A stretch of 35,428 nt of DNA from Chloroflexota bacterium (GTDB lineage Bacteria > Chloroflexota > Anaerolineae > Aggregatilineales > Phototrophicaceae). A program made the position numbers and the translations under genes. Within the stretch, counting starts at the first letter, position 1, and every line of letters starts with the position of its first letter. Location of the stretch: the NCBI GenBank assembly GCA_013388735.1, contig JACAES010000133.1, forward strand, positions 1-35,428, read 5' to 3'. Of the stretch, positions 1 through 8,713 are shown one piece after another. The notes beneath the pieces were generated by a model. It was not told the DNA's origin. It saw only the letters and a program-made list of their open reading frames with translations, and ran no database searches.

Positions 1-1160
1 CCCCAAACGCCAGCGCCCATCCCGGCCAGAGCACTCAGGCCGAACACCGTCCAGATATGCCAGCGCACCGGCGCTTGAAACAGGTCAAACGTAGGAATAT
101 ATTCGTATAAAAATGGGAAAATCGGCGCGTTTTTGCCCAGCGCCAGGGCAAACCCGACGATGACGACCAGCAGCCAGAAAGGCGCGGTATCGAAATAAGC
201 CAGGCGCTCCAGCCGCCGCAGTCTGCGCCAGACCCAGGCCAGCGCCGCCGCCAGCGCCGACACCAGCGGTATCAGGCCGATGTATACCGCGTCCTCGAAA
301 AACGCGCCGTCGGTGATATAGGTGCCGTCGCCGGGGCTGCCAAACACGTTCGGGGACAAAAAGTTGAGCGTGCGTTTCCAGTCGTAGCTGAAGTTCATGG
401 CGAAGTCGTAACCCACCCCGCCCGACCGCTGCGATTGCAGCAGCAGTTCGCCCGTCGCCAGCAGTTGCAGCCCGGCGATCCCCGCGCCCAGCAGCAGCGA
501 CCCGGCGGCCAGCGCCAGCCGCCGCCAGTTGGCCGGGCGGCGCGTGAACGTTATCCAGGCCGCGAACGCGCCCACCAGTAGCAGGCTGTACCAGGCCGTT
601 TGCGCGTGTCCGGCCAGCAGTTGCAGCCCGGAGAACAGCGCCAGCCAGGCCAGATCGCGCCGACGGCCGCGTATCAGCACGCCCAGCAGCGCCCACAGCA
701 GCCAGGGCAGCCAGGCCGCCGCGCTGATGATCGGGTACGTTCCCAGCCGCGCCGTCAGATAAGCCGACAGCCCGAATGCCAGCGCGCTCAGGCCGCGCCC
801 CAGCGCCGGAACGCCCAGCCGCCCGGTGAAAGCCCACATCCCCCACCCGGCGATAAACAGGTGCAGCACCGCCGTCACGCTCATCTGCCAGGCCAGCGGC
901 AGTACGAAACCCGGCCAGTTAAACGGGTACAGCAGCGCCGACTGGTAATTGGCAAACAGCGGCGCGCCCGCCCCGCTGTAGGCATTCCACAGCGGCAGGT
1001 ATCCGTCGCGCAGCGTATCAAAAGCCAACTGCCGCCAGGGGACGAATTGCAGCGCCGGCAGCCCCCAGAAGAACACTTCTCCAATCAGCAGGCGGTGGAA
1101 TACGACCGCCAGCGTCCCGGCCAGCACCAGTAGCGGCCAGCGAACAGCCCCCTTGACCAT
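1..1160 (-). CDS. YfhO-like polytopic membrane protein (3' end outside window)
   Basis: The reading frame is open from an ATG at 1160 to the window edge, giving about 386 residues; the C-terminus is missing. The product is very hydrophobic, with many predicted membrane helices rich in Leu, Ala and Trp. Near the N-terminus it carries the pattern typical of bacterial YfhO family proteins, including LPLWNAYSGAGAPLFANYQS followed by a YPFNWPGF segment. A soluble loop around residues 235-280 contains NFLSPNVFGSPGDG. YfhO-type proteins are thought to act in glycosylation of cell-envelope polymers; this substrate cannot be read from sequence. The start shares one base with the stop of the gene upstream (TGATG), implying translational coupling. 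The upstream gene is clearly paralogous, so a local duplication is inferred. Family assignment is fairly firm and exact function is unknown. Confidence 0.8.
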   Translation of the reverse strand, partial: MVKGAVRWPLLVLAGTLAVVFHRLLIGEVFFWGLPALQFVPWRQLAFDTLRDGYLPLWNAYSGAGAPLFANYQSALLYPFNWPGFVLPLAWQMSVTAVLHLFIAGWGMWAFTGRLGVPALGRGLSALAFGLSAYLTARLGTYPIISAAAWLPWLLWALLGVLIRGRRRDLAWLALFSGLQLLAGHAQTAWYSLLLVGAFAAWITFTRRPANWRRLALAAGSLLLGAGIAGLQLLATGELLLQSQRSGGVGYDFAMNFSYDWKRTLNFLSPNVFGSPGDGTYITDGAFFEDAVYIGLIPLVSALAAALAWVWRRLRRLERLAYFDTAPFWLLVVIVGFALALGKNAPIFPFLYEYIPTFDLFQAPVRWHIWTVFGLSALAGMGAGVW

Positions 1161-3094
1161 CAGCCCCCCGTCCTCAGCCTGAAGAACACCCATAACCCGG
1201 CGCAGATCGCCAGCCCGGCGGCGGATACCAGGGCGGCGATTCCGGTCAGCCGATTCAGCCCGTTCACTGTATCCGCATCCGGCAGGTTCGGCCAGCCCGG
1301 CGGCCAATCCGGGACAGGCCGTTCCGCCGGAGCAGGCCTGTAATCCCGGTTGGTGTAAATGTAAACGCCGTTCATGGTATCCACCCATTCCAGGCGCGAA
1401 TGACTGATCGGGTAAGCCGCGACCACATGGCTGACCCGCCAGGCCGCCAGCACGCCCGTTTCGATGGTCGCATCCCGGTTGGCCTGCGACAGATCATCCC
1501 CCTGGACGCCGCTGATGGGCGGCTGAATCACGCTGTACCCGGCGCTCGGCACGCCGCCGCCCATCCCGACCGCCTCCACGATGCCCGCAAGCTGGAACGG
1601 GTCTACCCCGCCGAACAGCCGCAGCCGGTAGACCTCCGCGACCTGCTGCTCCAGGCTGTAGGTCGGGGAATATACGCGGTCGGCGTTCAGGGCGATCAGC
1701 CGTTCCGCCAGCGGGCGATGCGGCTCCAGCCACACGTCCGGCCCGCGCCACGTCACCCAATGAGTCCCGAACCAGACCAGATCGAAAACCACCAGCGCCA
1801 GCCACACCGGCGGCAGCCGCCGCGCGGATAATCGCCTGTTCAGCGCCAGCAGCAGCGCCGCGCCGCCTGCCCCGCCAAAGACCAGCGCCCCGATGCCCGC
1901 TTCCGGCAGCTTCAACACGGCCAGCGCGAACAGCCCCAGCGCCGACACCACCGCCGTTAAACCGGCGGCGACCAGCCGCCAGCGCCGGACAGCCGCAGTC
2001 ACCTGCCGGCCTTCCGCCAGCGCCAGCAGACGTTCCAGACCCATACCCGCCAGCAGCGGCAGCGCCAGCGCCACGATCAGCCACGCCCGCGACGGCACAC
2101 GAAACCACAGCAGCCCCGGCGCGAGGTTGATTGCCAGCGGCCACAGCGGCCCGTTTGCGCCCATCGCGTACAGCGCCGTAACCACCAGTCCGGCGGCAGT
2201 CAGGACACGCGCGCGCCGCGCCATCAACCACCAGCCCACCAGCGCCAGCGCCAGCACCGGCAGCCCGCCATAAACCAGCGTTTCGACGCCTGGCGGGGGC
2301 GGAAAAATCGCCAGCCCTAAAAAGTGGCCGGGCTGTATCGCCAGCGTCCCGGCTTCGCCCGCCGACAGGCTGGCGCGGCTGAGATAAGAACTCCACGCCA
2401 GCAGCGGCAGAATCACTGAAGCGGTCAGGGGCAGCGCCAGCGCCGCCGCGCCCAGCGGACGCAGCCACAAACGCCCCGCGCCGCGTATCAGAAACAGCAG
2501 GTAGAAAAAGACCGCCAGCAGCGCGTACAGGCTGACGCGGACATCGGCCAGCAGCACCAGCGCCGCCGCCAGCGCCAGCCCCGGCACAGAGGATGTTTTC
2601 CCGGAAACCGCCACCTGCCGCGCTGCTGCCATCAGCCAGGGCCACCATGCCAGCGCGTACACGATGTCCAGATGACCCGCCCCCAGGTGCGCCACCAGAC
2701 GCGGCGCAAGCGCATAGGCCAGCGCGCTTAACGCGGCGGATTCGGCGCGCAGCCCCACCCCGCGCGCCCAACGCCACATACCCGCCCCGGCGATCAGCAG
2801 GTGCAGGACGATCATCAGGTTCAGGTGCAGGGACGGCGGCAGCAGCAGCGCCGCCCATTGGAGCGGATAGGCGGTTTTGTTCAGCGGATTGGCGGCGAAC
2901 GGCTGCCCGGCCAGCATCGTCTCGCGCCAGGTGGCGAAGCCGTTTTCGTGCAGATACAGCGCGTTCGGCCAGTGCGCGATCACGGCATCGGAATAACGCG
3001 CCGCCGGGCCGGGATAAGGCAGCCCGTCCGGTCGCTGGCCGGCCAGCAGCAAAAAAACCCCCACCATCACGGCGGCCAGCAGTTTAAGTCGCAT
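1160..3094 (-). CDS. YfhO-like polytopic membrane protein, 644 aa
   Basis: This large integral membrane protein starts with a signal-anchor-like segment (KLLAAVMVGVFLLLAG) and has roughly a dozen hydrophobic stretches. A more polar C-terminal part (about residues 450-610) contains VYSPTYSLEQQ and RLFGGVDPFQLAG, followed by a last membrane helix. The N-terminal region matches its downstream neighbour in layout: an NGF..WRETMLAGQPFAANPLN loop, then LHLLIAGAGMWRWARGVGL. The two are therefore tandem paralogues of the YfhO-like class. Proteins of this class are proposed to move or transfer lipid-linked sugars, but no catalytic residue can be identified with confidence here. The start overlaps the end of the preceding gene by 11 bases and its stop overlaps the next start by one base, so the three genes look like one operon read leftward. 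Confidence 0.82.
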   Translation of the reverse strand: MRLKLLAAVMVGVFLLLAGQRPDGLPYPGPAARYSDAVIAHWPNALYLHENGFATWRETMLAGQPFAANPLNKTAYPLQWAALLLPPSLHLNLMIVLHLLIAGAGMWRWARGVGLRAESAALSALAYALAPRLVAHLGAGHLDIVYALAWWPWLMAAARQVAVSGKTSSVPGLALAAALVLLADVRVSLYALLAVFFYLLFLIRGAGRLWLRPLGAAALALPLTASVILPLLAWSSYLSRASLSAGEAGTLAIQPGHFLGLAIFPPPPGVETLVYGGLPVLALALVGWWLMARRARVLTAAGLVVTALYAMGANGPLWPLAINLAPGLLWFRVPSRAWLIVALALPLLAGMGLERLLALAEGRQVTAAVRRWRLVAAGLTAVVSALGLFALAVLKLPEAGIGALVFGGAGGAALLLALNRRLSARRLPPVWLALVVFDLVWFGTHWVTWRGPDVWLEPHRPLAERLIALNADRVYSPTYSLEQQVAEVYRLRLFGGVDPFQLAGIVEAVGMGGGVPSAGYSVIQPPISGVQGDDLSQANRDATIETGVLAAWRVSHVVAAYPISHSRLEWVDTMNGVYIYTNRDYRPAPAERPVPDWPPGWPNLPDADTVNGLNRLTGIAALVSAAGLAICAGLWVFFRLRTGG

Positions 3095-4670
3095 AAATCG
3101 CCACGCTGCCGGAACGCGCCACCAGCCGCAGCGACTCCAGGCAGTCGGGCGGTGCCGACCGTTCTTCCAGCGGCCCGAAGATCACGTACCGAACATTATA
3201 TTTTTCCAGCAGCACTTCGCAGTCGGCGGCCTGGCCGCTAAACCAGTCCAGCACTTCAAGGCGTTTGGTCGCGGCGTCCAGCGTTTCAAACGGGTGGCCG
3301 TACACCACCCGCGCCGCCGCCCAGGCCGGAACCCACACGCTCACTTCTTCCGAGGCCAGGATCACATCATCCGACTGCGCGTGGTCTTGCAGCCACAACA
3401 GCGCCCCGGCATAATCGCGGCTCAGAAACGGGCCGACGTTCACGCGCAGGTTGATCGCCAGCAGCAGCACGGTGCTGAGCGTAATCAGCGGCACGACCAC
3501 CACCAGCAGCCGGTAGCGCCAGCGCCGATTGACGTACCGAAACCAGAAATCCTCCAGCGAGCGGGTGGCGAAATAAGCAATCGGCAGCATCATACCGGCG
3601 GCAAACCGGCGCTGGATGCTTGTCGGCAGATAAACCATTACCAGTATCACCACCAGCCACAGCAGCACAAACTGGTCGCCATCCGGCTCGAAACGCCGTA
3701 CAGCGCGGTAGATGCCCGGCAGCGCCATCAGCAGCGGCACGCCCAACCCCAGCAGCATCACCAGCGGCGACGGCGCCGGCGTCACGTTCTGCCGCGCCCA
3801 CTCGTTCAGAACCGGATTGTAAGTGACGACGGCGGCGTAATAAGCGGCCATCGGCACGGCCGGCAGCACGATCACCAACAGCCAGCGCAGTTCTCGCTGA
3901 CGAATCCGGCGCTGCTGATACCAGTGAACAAGCACATAAACCCCGATGGCAATTCCGATGGACATCAAGGCCTGCGGATACAGCAGCGACAGCGCGAAAC
4001 TCAGCACGCCGGCCAGCAGACCGCCGTTGTTCATGGACGGGTCGCTGCGTTCGCCGGGACGAAAGGCGACGATCACCACGCTGGCGATCAGCGCCAGGCA
4101 CGCCAGCGCCAGCGGAAAATGCACGTTCACCAGGCTGCTGTAGAGCGGGAACATCTCCGGGATGGTCAGATCGGGGAAATTGGCGTCCGGCATCAAGGGG
4201 TAAAAAAACCACCCCAGACCAGAGCCAACCGCCGCGAGTACAAAAAAAATCCGCCGGGCGCGCAGCCGCATCCAGACGCTTGCTCCCAACTGGTACAGCG
4301 CCATATACATCACGAACGATGCCGCCACCCGCGCCGCGTGGAACAGCGCAATCGGCTGCAAGCCGATCAGCCGCGCCAACTGCCCCAGCGCCGGATAAAT
4401 CACCTGGATGAACGCGCCGCTGTGCGGCTCCGGCGTATGCCAGAAAGACACCAGCCACGACCCGCCCATGCCCTGCTGCATCTTGGACAGGTAGGTCGCG
4501 CCGTCCCGGTAGTTATTCAGCACACCCATAAACTGCCACTGTGTCCCGACCGCGCCGCTTAAGGCCACCCATAAAAACGGCACGAATGCCACAATCACCA
4601 GCGCCCCGCCAAATATCACCACCCAGCGCCATTCGGCGGGCGTGATATGAATGGTATCTCGTGTCTGCAT
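3084..4670 (-). CDS. Polytopic membrane protein, 528 aa, probable glycosyltransferase-like
   Basis: An integral membrane protein with about ten to twelve hydrophobic segments. Between the first two helices lies a long extracytoplasmic loop (about residues 45-85) with a YRDGATYLSKMQQG stretch, and a Trp/Tyr-rich loop follows. The C-terminal 100 residues are soluble and contain DYAGALLWLQDHAQSDDVIL, the kind of tail seen in GT-C-fold dolichyl-phosphate-mannose-mannosyltransferase-like proteins of Chloroflexota. No DXD or EXD motif could be fixed with certainty in the first loop, so the glycosyltransferase call is inference. It is the first gene of the leftward operon with two YfhO-like proteins. 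Its ATG at 4670 is about 150 bases from the divergent zinc-ribbon gene, so its promoter should lie in 4671-4821, although only the rightward promoter is convincing there. Confidence 0.75.
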   Translation of the reverse strand: MQTRDTIHITPAEWRWVVIFGGALVIVAFVPFLWVALSGAVGTQWQFMGVLNNYRDGATYLSKMQQGMGGSWLVSFWHTPEPHSGAFIQVIYPALGQLARLIGLQPIALFHAARVAASFVMYMALYQLGASVWMRLRARRIFFVLAAVGSGLGWFFYPLMPDANFPDLTIPEMFPLYSSLVNVHFPLALACLALIASVVIVAFRPGERSDPSMNNGGLLAGVLSFALSLLYPQALMSIGIAIGVYVLVHWYQQRRIRQRELRWLLVIVLPAVPMAAYYAAVVTYNPVLNEWARQNVTPAPSPLVMLLGLGVPLLMALPGIYRAVRRFEPDGDQFVLLWLVVILVMVYLPTSIQRRFAAGMMLPIAYFATRSLEDFWFRYVNRRWRYRLLVVVVPLITLSTVLLLAINLRVNVGPFLSRDYAGALLWLQDHAQSDDVILASEEVSVWVPAWAAARVVYGHPFETLDAATKRLEVLDWFSGQAADCEVLLEKYNVRYVIFGPLEERSAPPDCLESLRLVARSGSVAIYAT

Positions 4671-4689
4671 TCACACACCTTTAGCTGGC

Positions 4690-4719
4690 TTGCTTCACGA
4701 TTCCCGCACAGTGTATAAT
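4690..4719 (+). promoter_or_regulatory. Sigma-70-type promoter for the zinc-ribbon/NACHT operon
   Basis: A TTGCTT hexamer at 4690-4695 and a perfect TATAAT at 4714-4719 are separated by 18 bases. Transcription would start near 4726, giving a leader of about 96 bases before the ATG at 4822. The position between two divergent genes fits. This is one of the best core promoter matches in the window. Confidence 0.6.
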
Positions 4720-4821
4720 CGCCACCATACAAACGATAACTCAATTATCTATTTCAAGCGATTAAGGCTCTGTCCATTTTATACCCTCACCGCAGATACA
4801 CGCCAGCAAAGGCAGGTACTT

Positions 4822-5535
4822 ATGTCTCAGGCACTCGCGCTCTACCAGCTTCAGGAAATCGAATTGGGCATCCTGCGCTGCCAGAAGCGTCTGAGTGAAA
4901 TCGCCGCTGCACTGGAGGACAACCAGGCGGTTGCCGAAGCCCGCGCCCGTCTGGAGGCGGCGCAAAAAACCCTTACGCCGCTGCACACCCGCGCCCGAAA
5001 CCTGGAACTCGAAATCCAGTCCAACGCCGACAAAATCCGCGCCACCGACGAGCGGCTGTACAGCGGCAGCGTCCGCAATCCCAAAGAGCTTCAGGACATG
5101 CAGCAGGAAATTCAGGCGCTTAAGCGGCGAAATGCCGAACTGGAAGACACCCTGCTGGAAATGATGCTGGCCGTCGAGGAAGCCGAAGCCGCGCTTGCGT
5201 CGGCCAGAGCCGACCTTCAGCAGATCACCGGCGATTGGGAAACGCAGAATCAAAACCTGCTGGACGAGCAGGCGCGCCTTAAAGCCGATGAAACGCGGCT
5301 GGCGGAACAGCGCCGGCAGGCATTAAGCCACATCAGCGCCGAAGACCTTAAGCTGTATAATGCGCTTAAGCCGCGCCGCCATAACCAGCCGGTCGCCGTC
5401 CTGGATGGCGACACCTGCGCGGCCTGCGGCGTGGAACAGACGATGGCGATCATCAGCGACCTCGACCGGGGCGTTTCGCTGGTGAAGTGTATGAGCTGCG
5501 GGCGCATCCTGGTTCGCAAGCCCGGAAAGGCATGA
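4822..5535 (+). CDS. Coiled-coil protein with C-terminal C4 zinc ribbon, 237 aa
   Basis: The first about 190 residues are an almost continuous Glu/Arg/Leu/Ala-rich heptad pattern and should form a long antiparallel coiled coil. The C-terminal 50 residues hold CAACGVE and, about 25 residues on, CMSCGRIL, a four-cysteine zinc ribbon. This matches the C4-type zinc-ribbon family (zf-RING_7, formerly DUF164), whose Helicobacter member HP0958/FlgZ is a coiled-coil RNA- and protein-binding factor. The frame is open upstream to 4651, but I chose the ATG at 4822 because GGCAGG lies five bases upstream, the family begins near this point, and the promoter at 4690-4719 would cut the longer form. The stop is three bases from the next start, so it is co-transcribed with the NACHT gene. 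Molecular function in this lineage is unknown. Confidence 0.85.
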   Translation: MSQALALYQLQEIELGILRCQKRLSEIAAALEDNQAVAEARARLEAAQKTLTPLHTRARNLELEIQSNADKIRATDERLYSGSVRNPKELQDMQQEIQALKRRNAELEDTLLEMMLAVEEAEAALASARADLQQITGDWETQNQNLLDEQARLKADETRLAEQRRQALSHISAEDLKLYNALKPRRHNQPVAVLDGDTCAACGVEQTMAIISDLDRGVSLVKCMSCGRILVRKPGKA

Positions 5536-5538
5536 ACG

Positions 5539-8190
5539 ATGGGTTTCGACTTTGAAAACTTCGGCATCGGCCTGCTGACCGGCTGGGCCACCGCCTACGG
5601 CGTCTATCGCGCCCGCCACCGCATCGGCGCTGCCATCAGTTCGGCGCGCCGGCAGGCCGTCAGCGCCCAGAACTACGCCACCCAGAGCGCCGATAACCGC
5701 TACATTCACGATCTGGTGCATCTGGCCGAAACGTCGCATCTGGCCGGGCGGTTTATCAGCCTGTCACAGATCGTGGTCGAGCCGCGTTTTATCCCCGCGC
5801 CGCCGCTGGCCGCGCCGCCGGATGAAGAGACCGTTCACAGCGTTTTCCACATCGTGCCGGTCATCCCCGACCACCCGTATCTGCACGCGCCCTACAACCT
5901 GGAAACGCTCACCATTGATGACCTGAGCGCGGGCGAACGCGCGATTGCCCTGCTGGGCCGCCCCGGCAGCGGGCGCACCACCGCCCTGATGACCATCATC
6001 CTGCGCAGCCTGGGCAAAGTCCGCTTCGAGCCGCCGACAGACCGGGTGCAGATGCGGATTGACGCCGAAGAAGCCGCGCTGACCGACAAACAGCGCGCCG
6101 TGCGCGTCAAGGAACGGCTGACCATTGAGCAGCGCGCCAAAGAACGCCTGGCCGAAGAACAGGGTCTGGCCTTCGACGCCGCCGCCGACAAAACTGCGCT
6201 GCCTCTTTTCAACCGCCTGATGCCGGTTTACGTTCATCTGGCCGACCTGAATCATGCCGACCCGGAATTCGGAAAAACGGCTGACCCCGCCGAACCGCTG
6301 GTGCGTTCGGTACAGCGCCAGGTCGGGCGCATCACCGCCAGCACCATACCGGCCAATCTCTACAAGCGGTTAAGTCAGGGACAGGTTTTGCTGCTGGTGG
6401 ACGGTTACGAAGATCTGCCCCCGCACGAGCGCGGCCCCAAACTGGCCTGGCTGCAAGCCCTGATGAACCTGTACCCGCAGAACTTTTACATCGTGGCCGG
6501 CCCGGTGATCGGCAGCGGGCCGCTGCTGCGGCTGGGGCTGACCCCGGTGTATCTGCGCCCCTGGAGCGACCTGGACGCCAACCGCGCCGCCGATAACTGG
6601 GCGGCAGCCTGGCAGCGGCAGGCCGGCGCGCGGCGCAGCCGCCTGTCTCAGCAGCCGTTAGATGCAACAGCGGTCGCCCGCGCCAAAACCAACAATCGGG
6701 CGCTTTCGCCTTTCGATCTTACGCTTAAAATCTGGGGGAACTACGCTAACGATGCCGAAGCGCCCGGCTTCGAGGGCTGGCTGCGCGCCCTGCTGGTGCG
6801 CCATCTCCCGGCTGACCAGTCGCTCGGACGGCTGCTGCCACAGTTAGCGCAGGCGGCGGCGCTCCAGCTTGACGAAGGATTTTTCACCCAGGCACGCCTG
6901 GACGACCTGCTGGCCGGGTCAGACCTGCCGGACATCGGGGCAGTCGAAGCGGAAGAATCGCCCGCGCCGCGCCGGAAAGCGAAAAAAGAGGAAACCAGCG
7001 CGGTCGGGCGTTTGCTGGCGCTGCTGCGGCGCTGCGGGCTGGTCGTGGCCTACCCCGGCGGGCGTTTTCAGTTCGCCCATCCCTTCCTGGCTGCCTACCT
7101 CGCCAGCCTCACCCTGCGCGACGGCGGCGGCAAACTGGCCGAAAAAGCCCGGCAGCCGGAATGGACGCAGGCCATCGCTTACGCCGCCCTGCACATGCCC
7201 ATCGAAGAAGCCGTCCGCGCCCGCCTGGACGCGCCGCCGGACGTGCTGTACAGCCACACGCTGGACATCGCTCACTGGCTGCCCTATGCCGGGGCGGATG
7301 TCCCCTGGCGCAAGCAGTACCTCAAATATCTGGGTAATCTGCTGCTCATGCCTAACCAGTACCCCTTCCTGCGCGAACGGGCGGCGGCGGCGCTGCTGAC
7401 CACCCGCGACCGGAACGCGCTGGTGATCTTCCGCCAGGCGCTAATCAACACGCCCGCGCACACACGGTTGATCGCCTGCCTGGGCATCGGCGCGCTGGGC
7501 GACCCGGACACCGTTCAGATCATCAGCCCGCTTTTGCAGGATTCGTACAATGACGTGCAGTTGGCCGCCGGGCTGGCGCTCGGCGCGGTCGGCACGGACA
7601 CGGCGCTGGAAACGCTGGTGGAGGCGCTCACCCAGGGGTCGGAGCAGCTTCGCCAGGCGGTTGCCGAAACGTTCGCCGCGCTGCCGGATGAAGGGTATCC
7701 CATCCTGTACGATGCCATTCACGACGACGATATGCTGCTGCGGCGGGCGGCGGTGTTTGGCCTGCGCCGGCTTAAAACCGGCTGGGCGCTCATCGCCATC
7801 TACCGCGCTTTTCTGGAAGACTCGCAGTGGTACGTGCGTTCCGCCGCGCAGATGGCCTTTCAGGAATTGCAGTATGGGGAAGATCGGGGCGTCAAGGCTT
7901 TTCCCCCGGTGGAATCGCTGCAATGGCTGGCGGAATGGGCGGCGCAGCGCGGCGAAAACCTGCCGACCGGCGAGGGTGCCAATCAAATGCTGATGCGCGC
8001 GCTTCAGGAAGGCGAGCCGCAAATTCAGCAGCTTGCGGCGGCGGTCATCGGCCAGTTAGGGCTGGCCTCGGTCGGCAAGGCGCTTTACGGGGCCATGCGC
8101 GACCGCCAGCCGCAGACCCGCGACACCGCCTACCGGGCGCTGGCGCACCTTCAGGCGTGGATCGGCCAGCCGCTGCCCGCGCCGGTTTAA
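5539..8190 (+). CDS. Membrane-anchored NACHT-type STAND NTPase with HEAT repeats, 883 aa
   Basis: Residues about 8-25 form a short hydrophobic segment (GIGLLTGWATAYGVY) followed by Arg residues, suggesting membrane anchoring with the rest in the cytoplasm. A Walker A motif, GRPGSGRTT, lies at 140-148 with Arg in place of the usual Lys. A Walker B of NACHT style, VLLLVDGYEDL, is at 283-293. The sequence IVAGPVIGSGP and then LRPWSDLD fits the sensor and helical parts of a NACHT module. Between Walker A and B lies a charged insertion (about 175-210) likely to be helical or coiled coil. Residues about 610-785 and 820-875 are HEAT-type repeats with phrases such as LGIGALGDPDT. GGAAAGG nine bases upstream supports the ATG. 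Such proteins are signal-transducing switches; some act in defence, but the surrounding genes here are housekeeping. The trigger and output are unknown. Confidence 0.8.
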   Translation: MGFDFENFGIGLLTGWATAYGVYRARHRIGAAISSARRQAVSAQNYATQSADNRYIHDLVHLAETSHLAGRFISLSQIVVEPRFIPAPPLAAPPDEETVHSVFHIVPVIPDHPYLHAPYNLETLTIDDLSAGERAIALLGRPGSGRTTALMTIILRSLGKVRFEPPTDRVQMRIDAEEAALTDKQRAVRVKERLTIEQRAKERLAEEQGLAFDAAADKTALPLFNRLMPVYVHLADLNHADPEFGKTADPAEPLVRSVQRQVGRITASTIPANLYKRLSQGQVLLLVDGYEDLPPHERGPKLAWLQALMNLYPQNFYIVAGPVIGSGPLLRLGLTPVYLRPWSDLDANRAADNWAAAWQRQAGARRSRLSQQPLDATAVARAKTNNRALSPFDLTLKIWGNYANDAEAPGFEGWLRALLVRHLPADQSLGRLLPQLAQAAALQLDEGFFTQARLDDLLAGSDLPDIGAVEAEESPAPRRKAKKEETSAVGRLLALLRRCGLVVAYPGGRFQFAHPFLAAYLASLTLRDGGGKLAEKARQPEWTQAIAYAALHMPIEEAVRARLDAPPDVLYSHTLDIAHWLPYAGADVPWRKQYLKYLGNLLLMPNQYPFLRERAAAALLTTRDRNALVIFRQALINTPAHTRLIACLGIGALGDPDTVQIISPLLQDSYNDVQLAAGLALGAVGTDTALETLVEALTQGSEQLRQAVAETFAALPDEGYPILYDAIHDDDMLLRRAAVFGLRRLKTGWALIAIYRAFLEDSQWYVRSAAQMAFQELQYGEDRGVKAFPPVESLQWLAEWAAQRGENLPTGEGANQMLMRALQEGEPQIQQLAAAVIGQLGLASVGKALYGAMRDRQPQTRDTAYRALAHLQAWIGQPLPAPV

Positions 8191-8191
8191 C

Positions 8192-8713
8192 TCACTCGGC
8201 TTCAGGAAGCTGTTCGTTGGCCGGGTCGCACGGCAGCGCGTGGTCAAAATCGGTGTGGAAGATATATTCGCGTTCCCCGGCCACCAGCACAATCCGGTAG
8301 CCGTCAATCTGTACTGCTGTATAGGTCTGTCCCGGCAATGGGCAGCCCAGGCTGCTGTCGGGCCAGCGCACCGGGCGGATTTCAAGCACGCGGATGCGGC
8401 GGATCGGCAAATCCAGGTCTTCACCCAGGCGGCGCTGTGCCAGTCGCACCAGTTCGGCGGCCACCGGGTCATCTTCCGGCGTGGCTTCGGTAGCCGATGG
8501 GGCAGCCGTAGCTATATCTTCCGGGCCGGGCAGCGCAGCGCGCGTGGCCGTTGGCGGTTCGGGTGAAGGCGTGTCGGTCGGTCTGGACGGGATGAGCGTC
8601 AGCGTGGGCGGCGGCGTGGCCGCTTCGCTGCCCGCTCAGGCCGCCAGCGCAGCCAGCAGTAAAAAGCCCGCCAGCCGGTTAATCCGCCATCTTGCCGCCC
8701 AGCTTTTCTTCAA
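8192..8713 (-). pseudogene. Lipoprotein gene with in-frame TGA at the lipobox cysteine
   Basis: One continuous frame encodes an N-terminal lipoprotein signal (RINRLAGFLLLAALAA), then a TGA codon at 8638-8636 exactly where the lipobox Cys should be. A Pro/Thr-rich linker (AGSEAATPPPTLTLIPS) follows, then a compact 90-residue C-terminal domain with DGYRIVLVAGEREYIFHTD. Apart from the TGA the frame is intact for about 174 codons. The start is uncertain: a TTG at 8713 or an ATT at 8683 that overlaps the stop of the DUF167 gene. Without readthrough, only a signal-less product from GTG 8464 could be made. TGC or TGT to TGA is a single change, so a recent nonsense mutation or a sequencing error is the simplest reading; recoding is the exotic one. 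The C-terminal domain family is not recognised. Its stop is one base from the stop of the convergent NACHT gene. Confidence 0.65.

Noticed and set aside
85-846. 253-codon minus-strand frame at the left edge
   Set aside because: Out of frame with the real membrane-protein gene, which is open from 1160 to the window edge with YfhO-like sequence.
1494-2858. 454-codon Gly/Ala/Arg-rich frame on the same strand as the YfhO-like gene
   Set aside because: It lies wholly inside the 644-residue membrane protein in another frame and has low-complexity composition.
5539-8190. NACHT gene as marker of a phage-defence island
   Set aside because: Neighbours on both sides are housekeeping or envelope genes; no nuclease, toxin, integrase or other defence gene is nearby.
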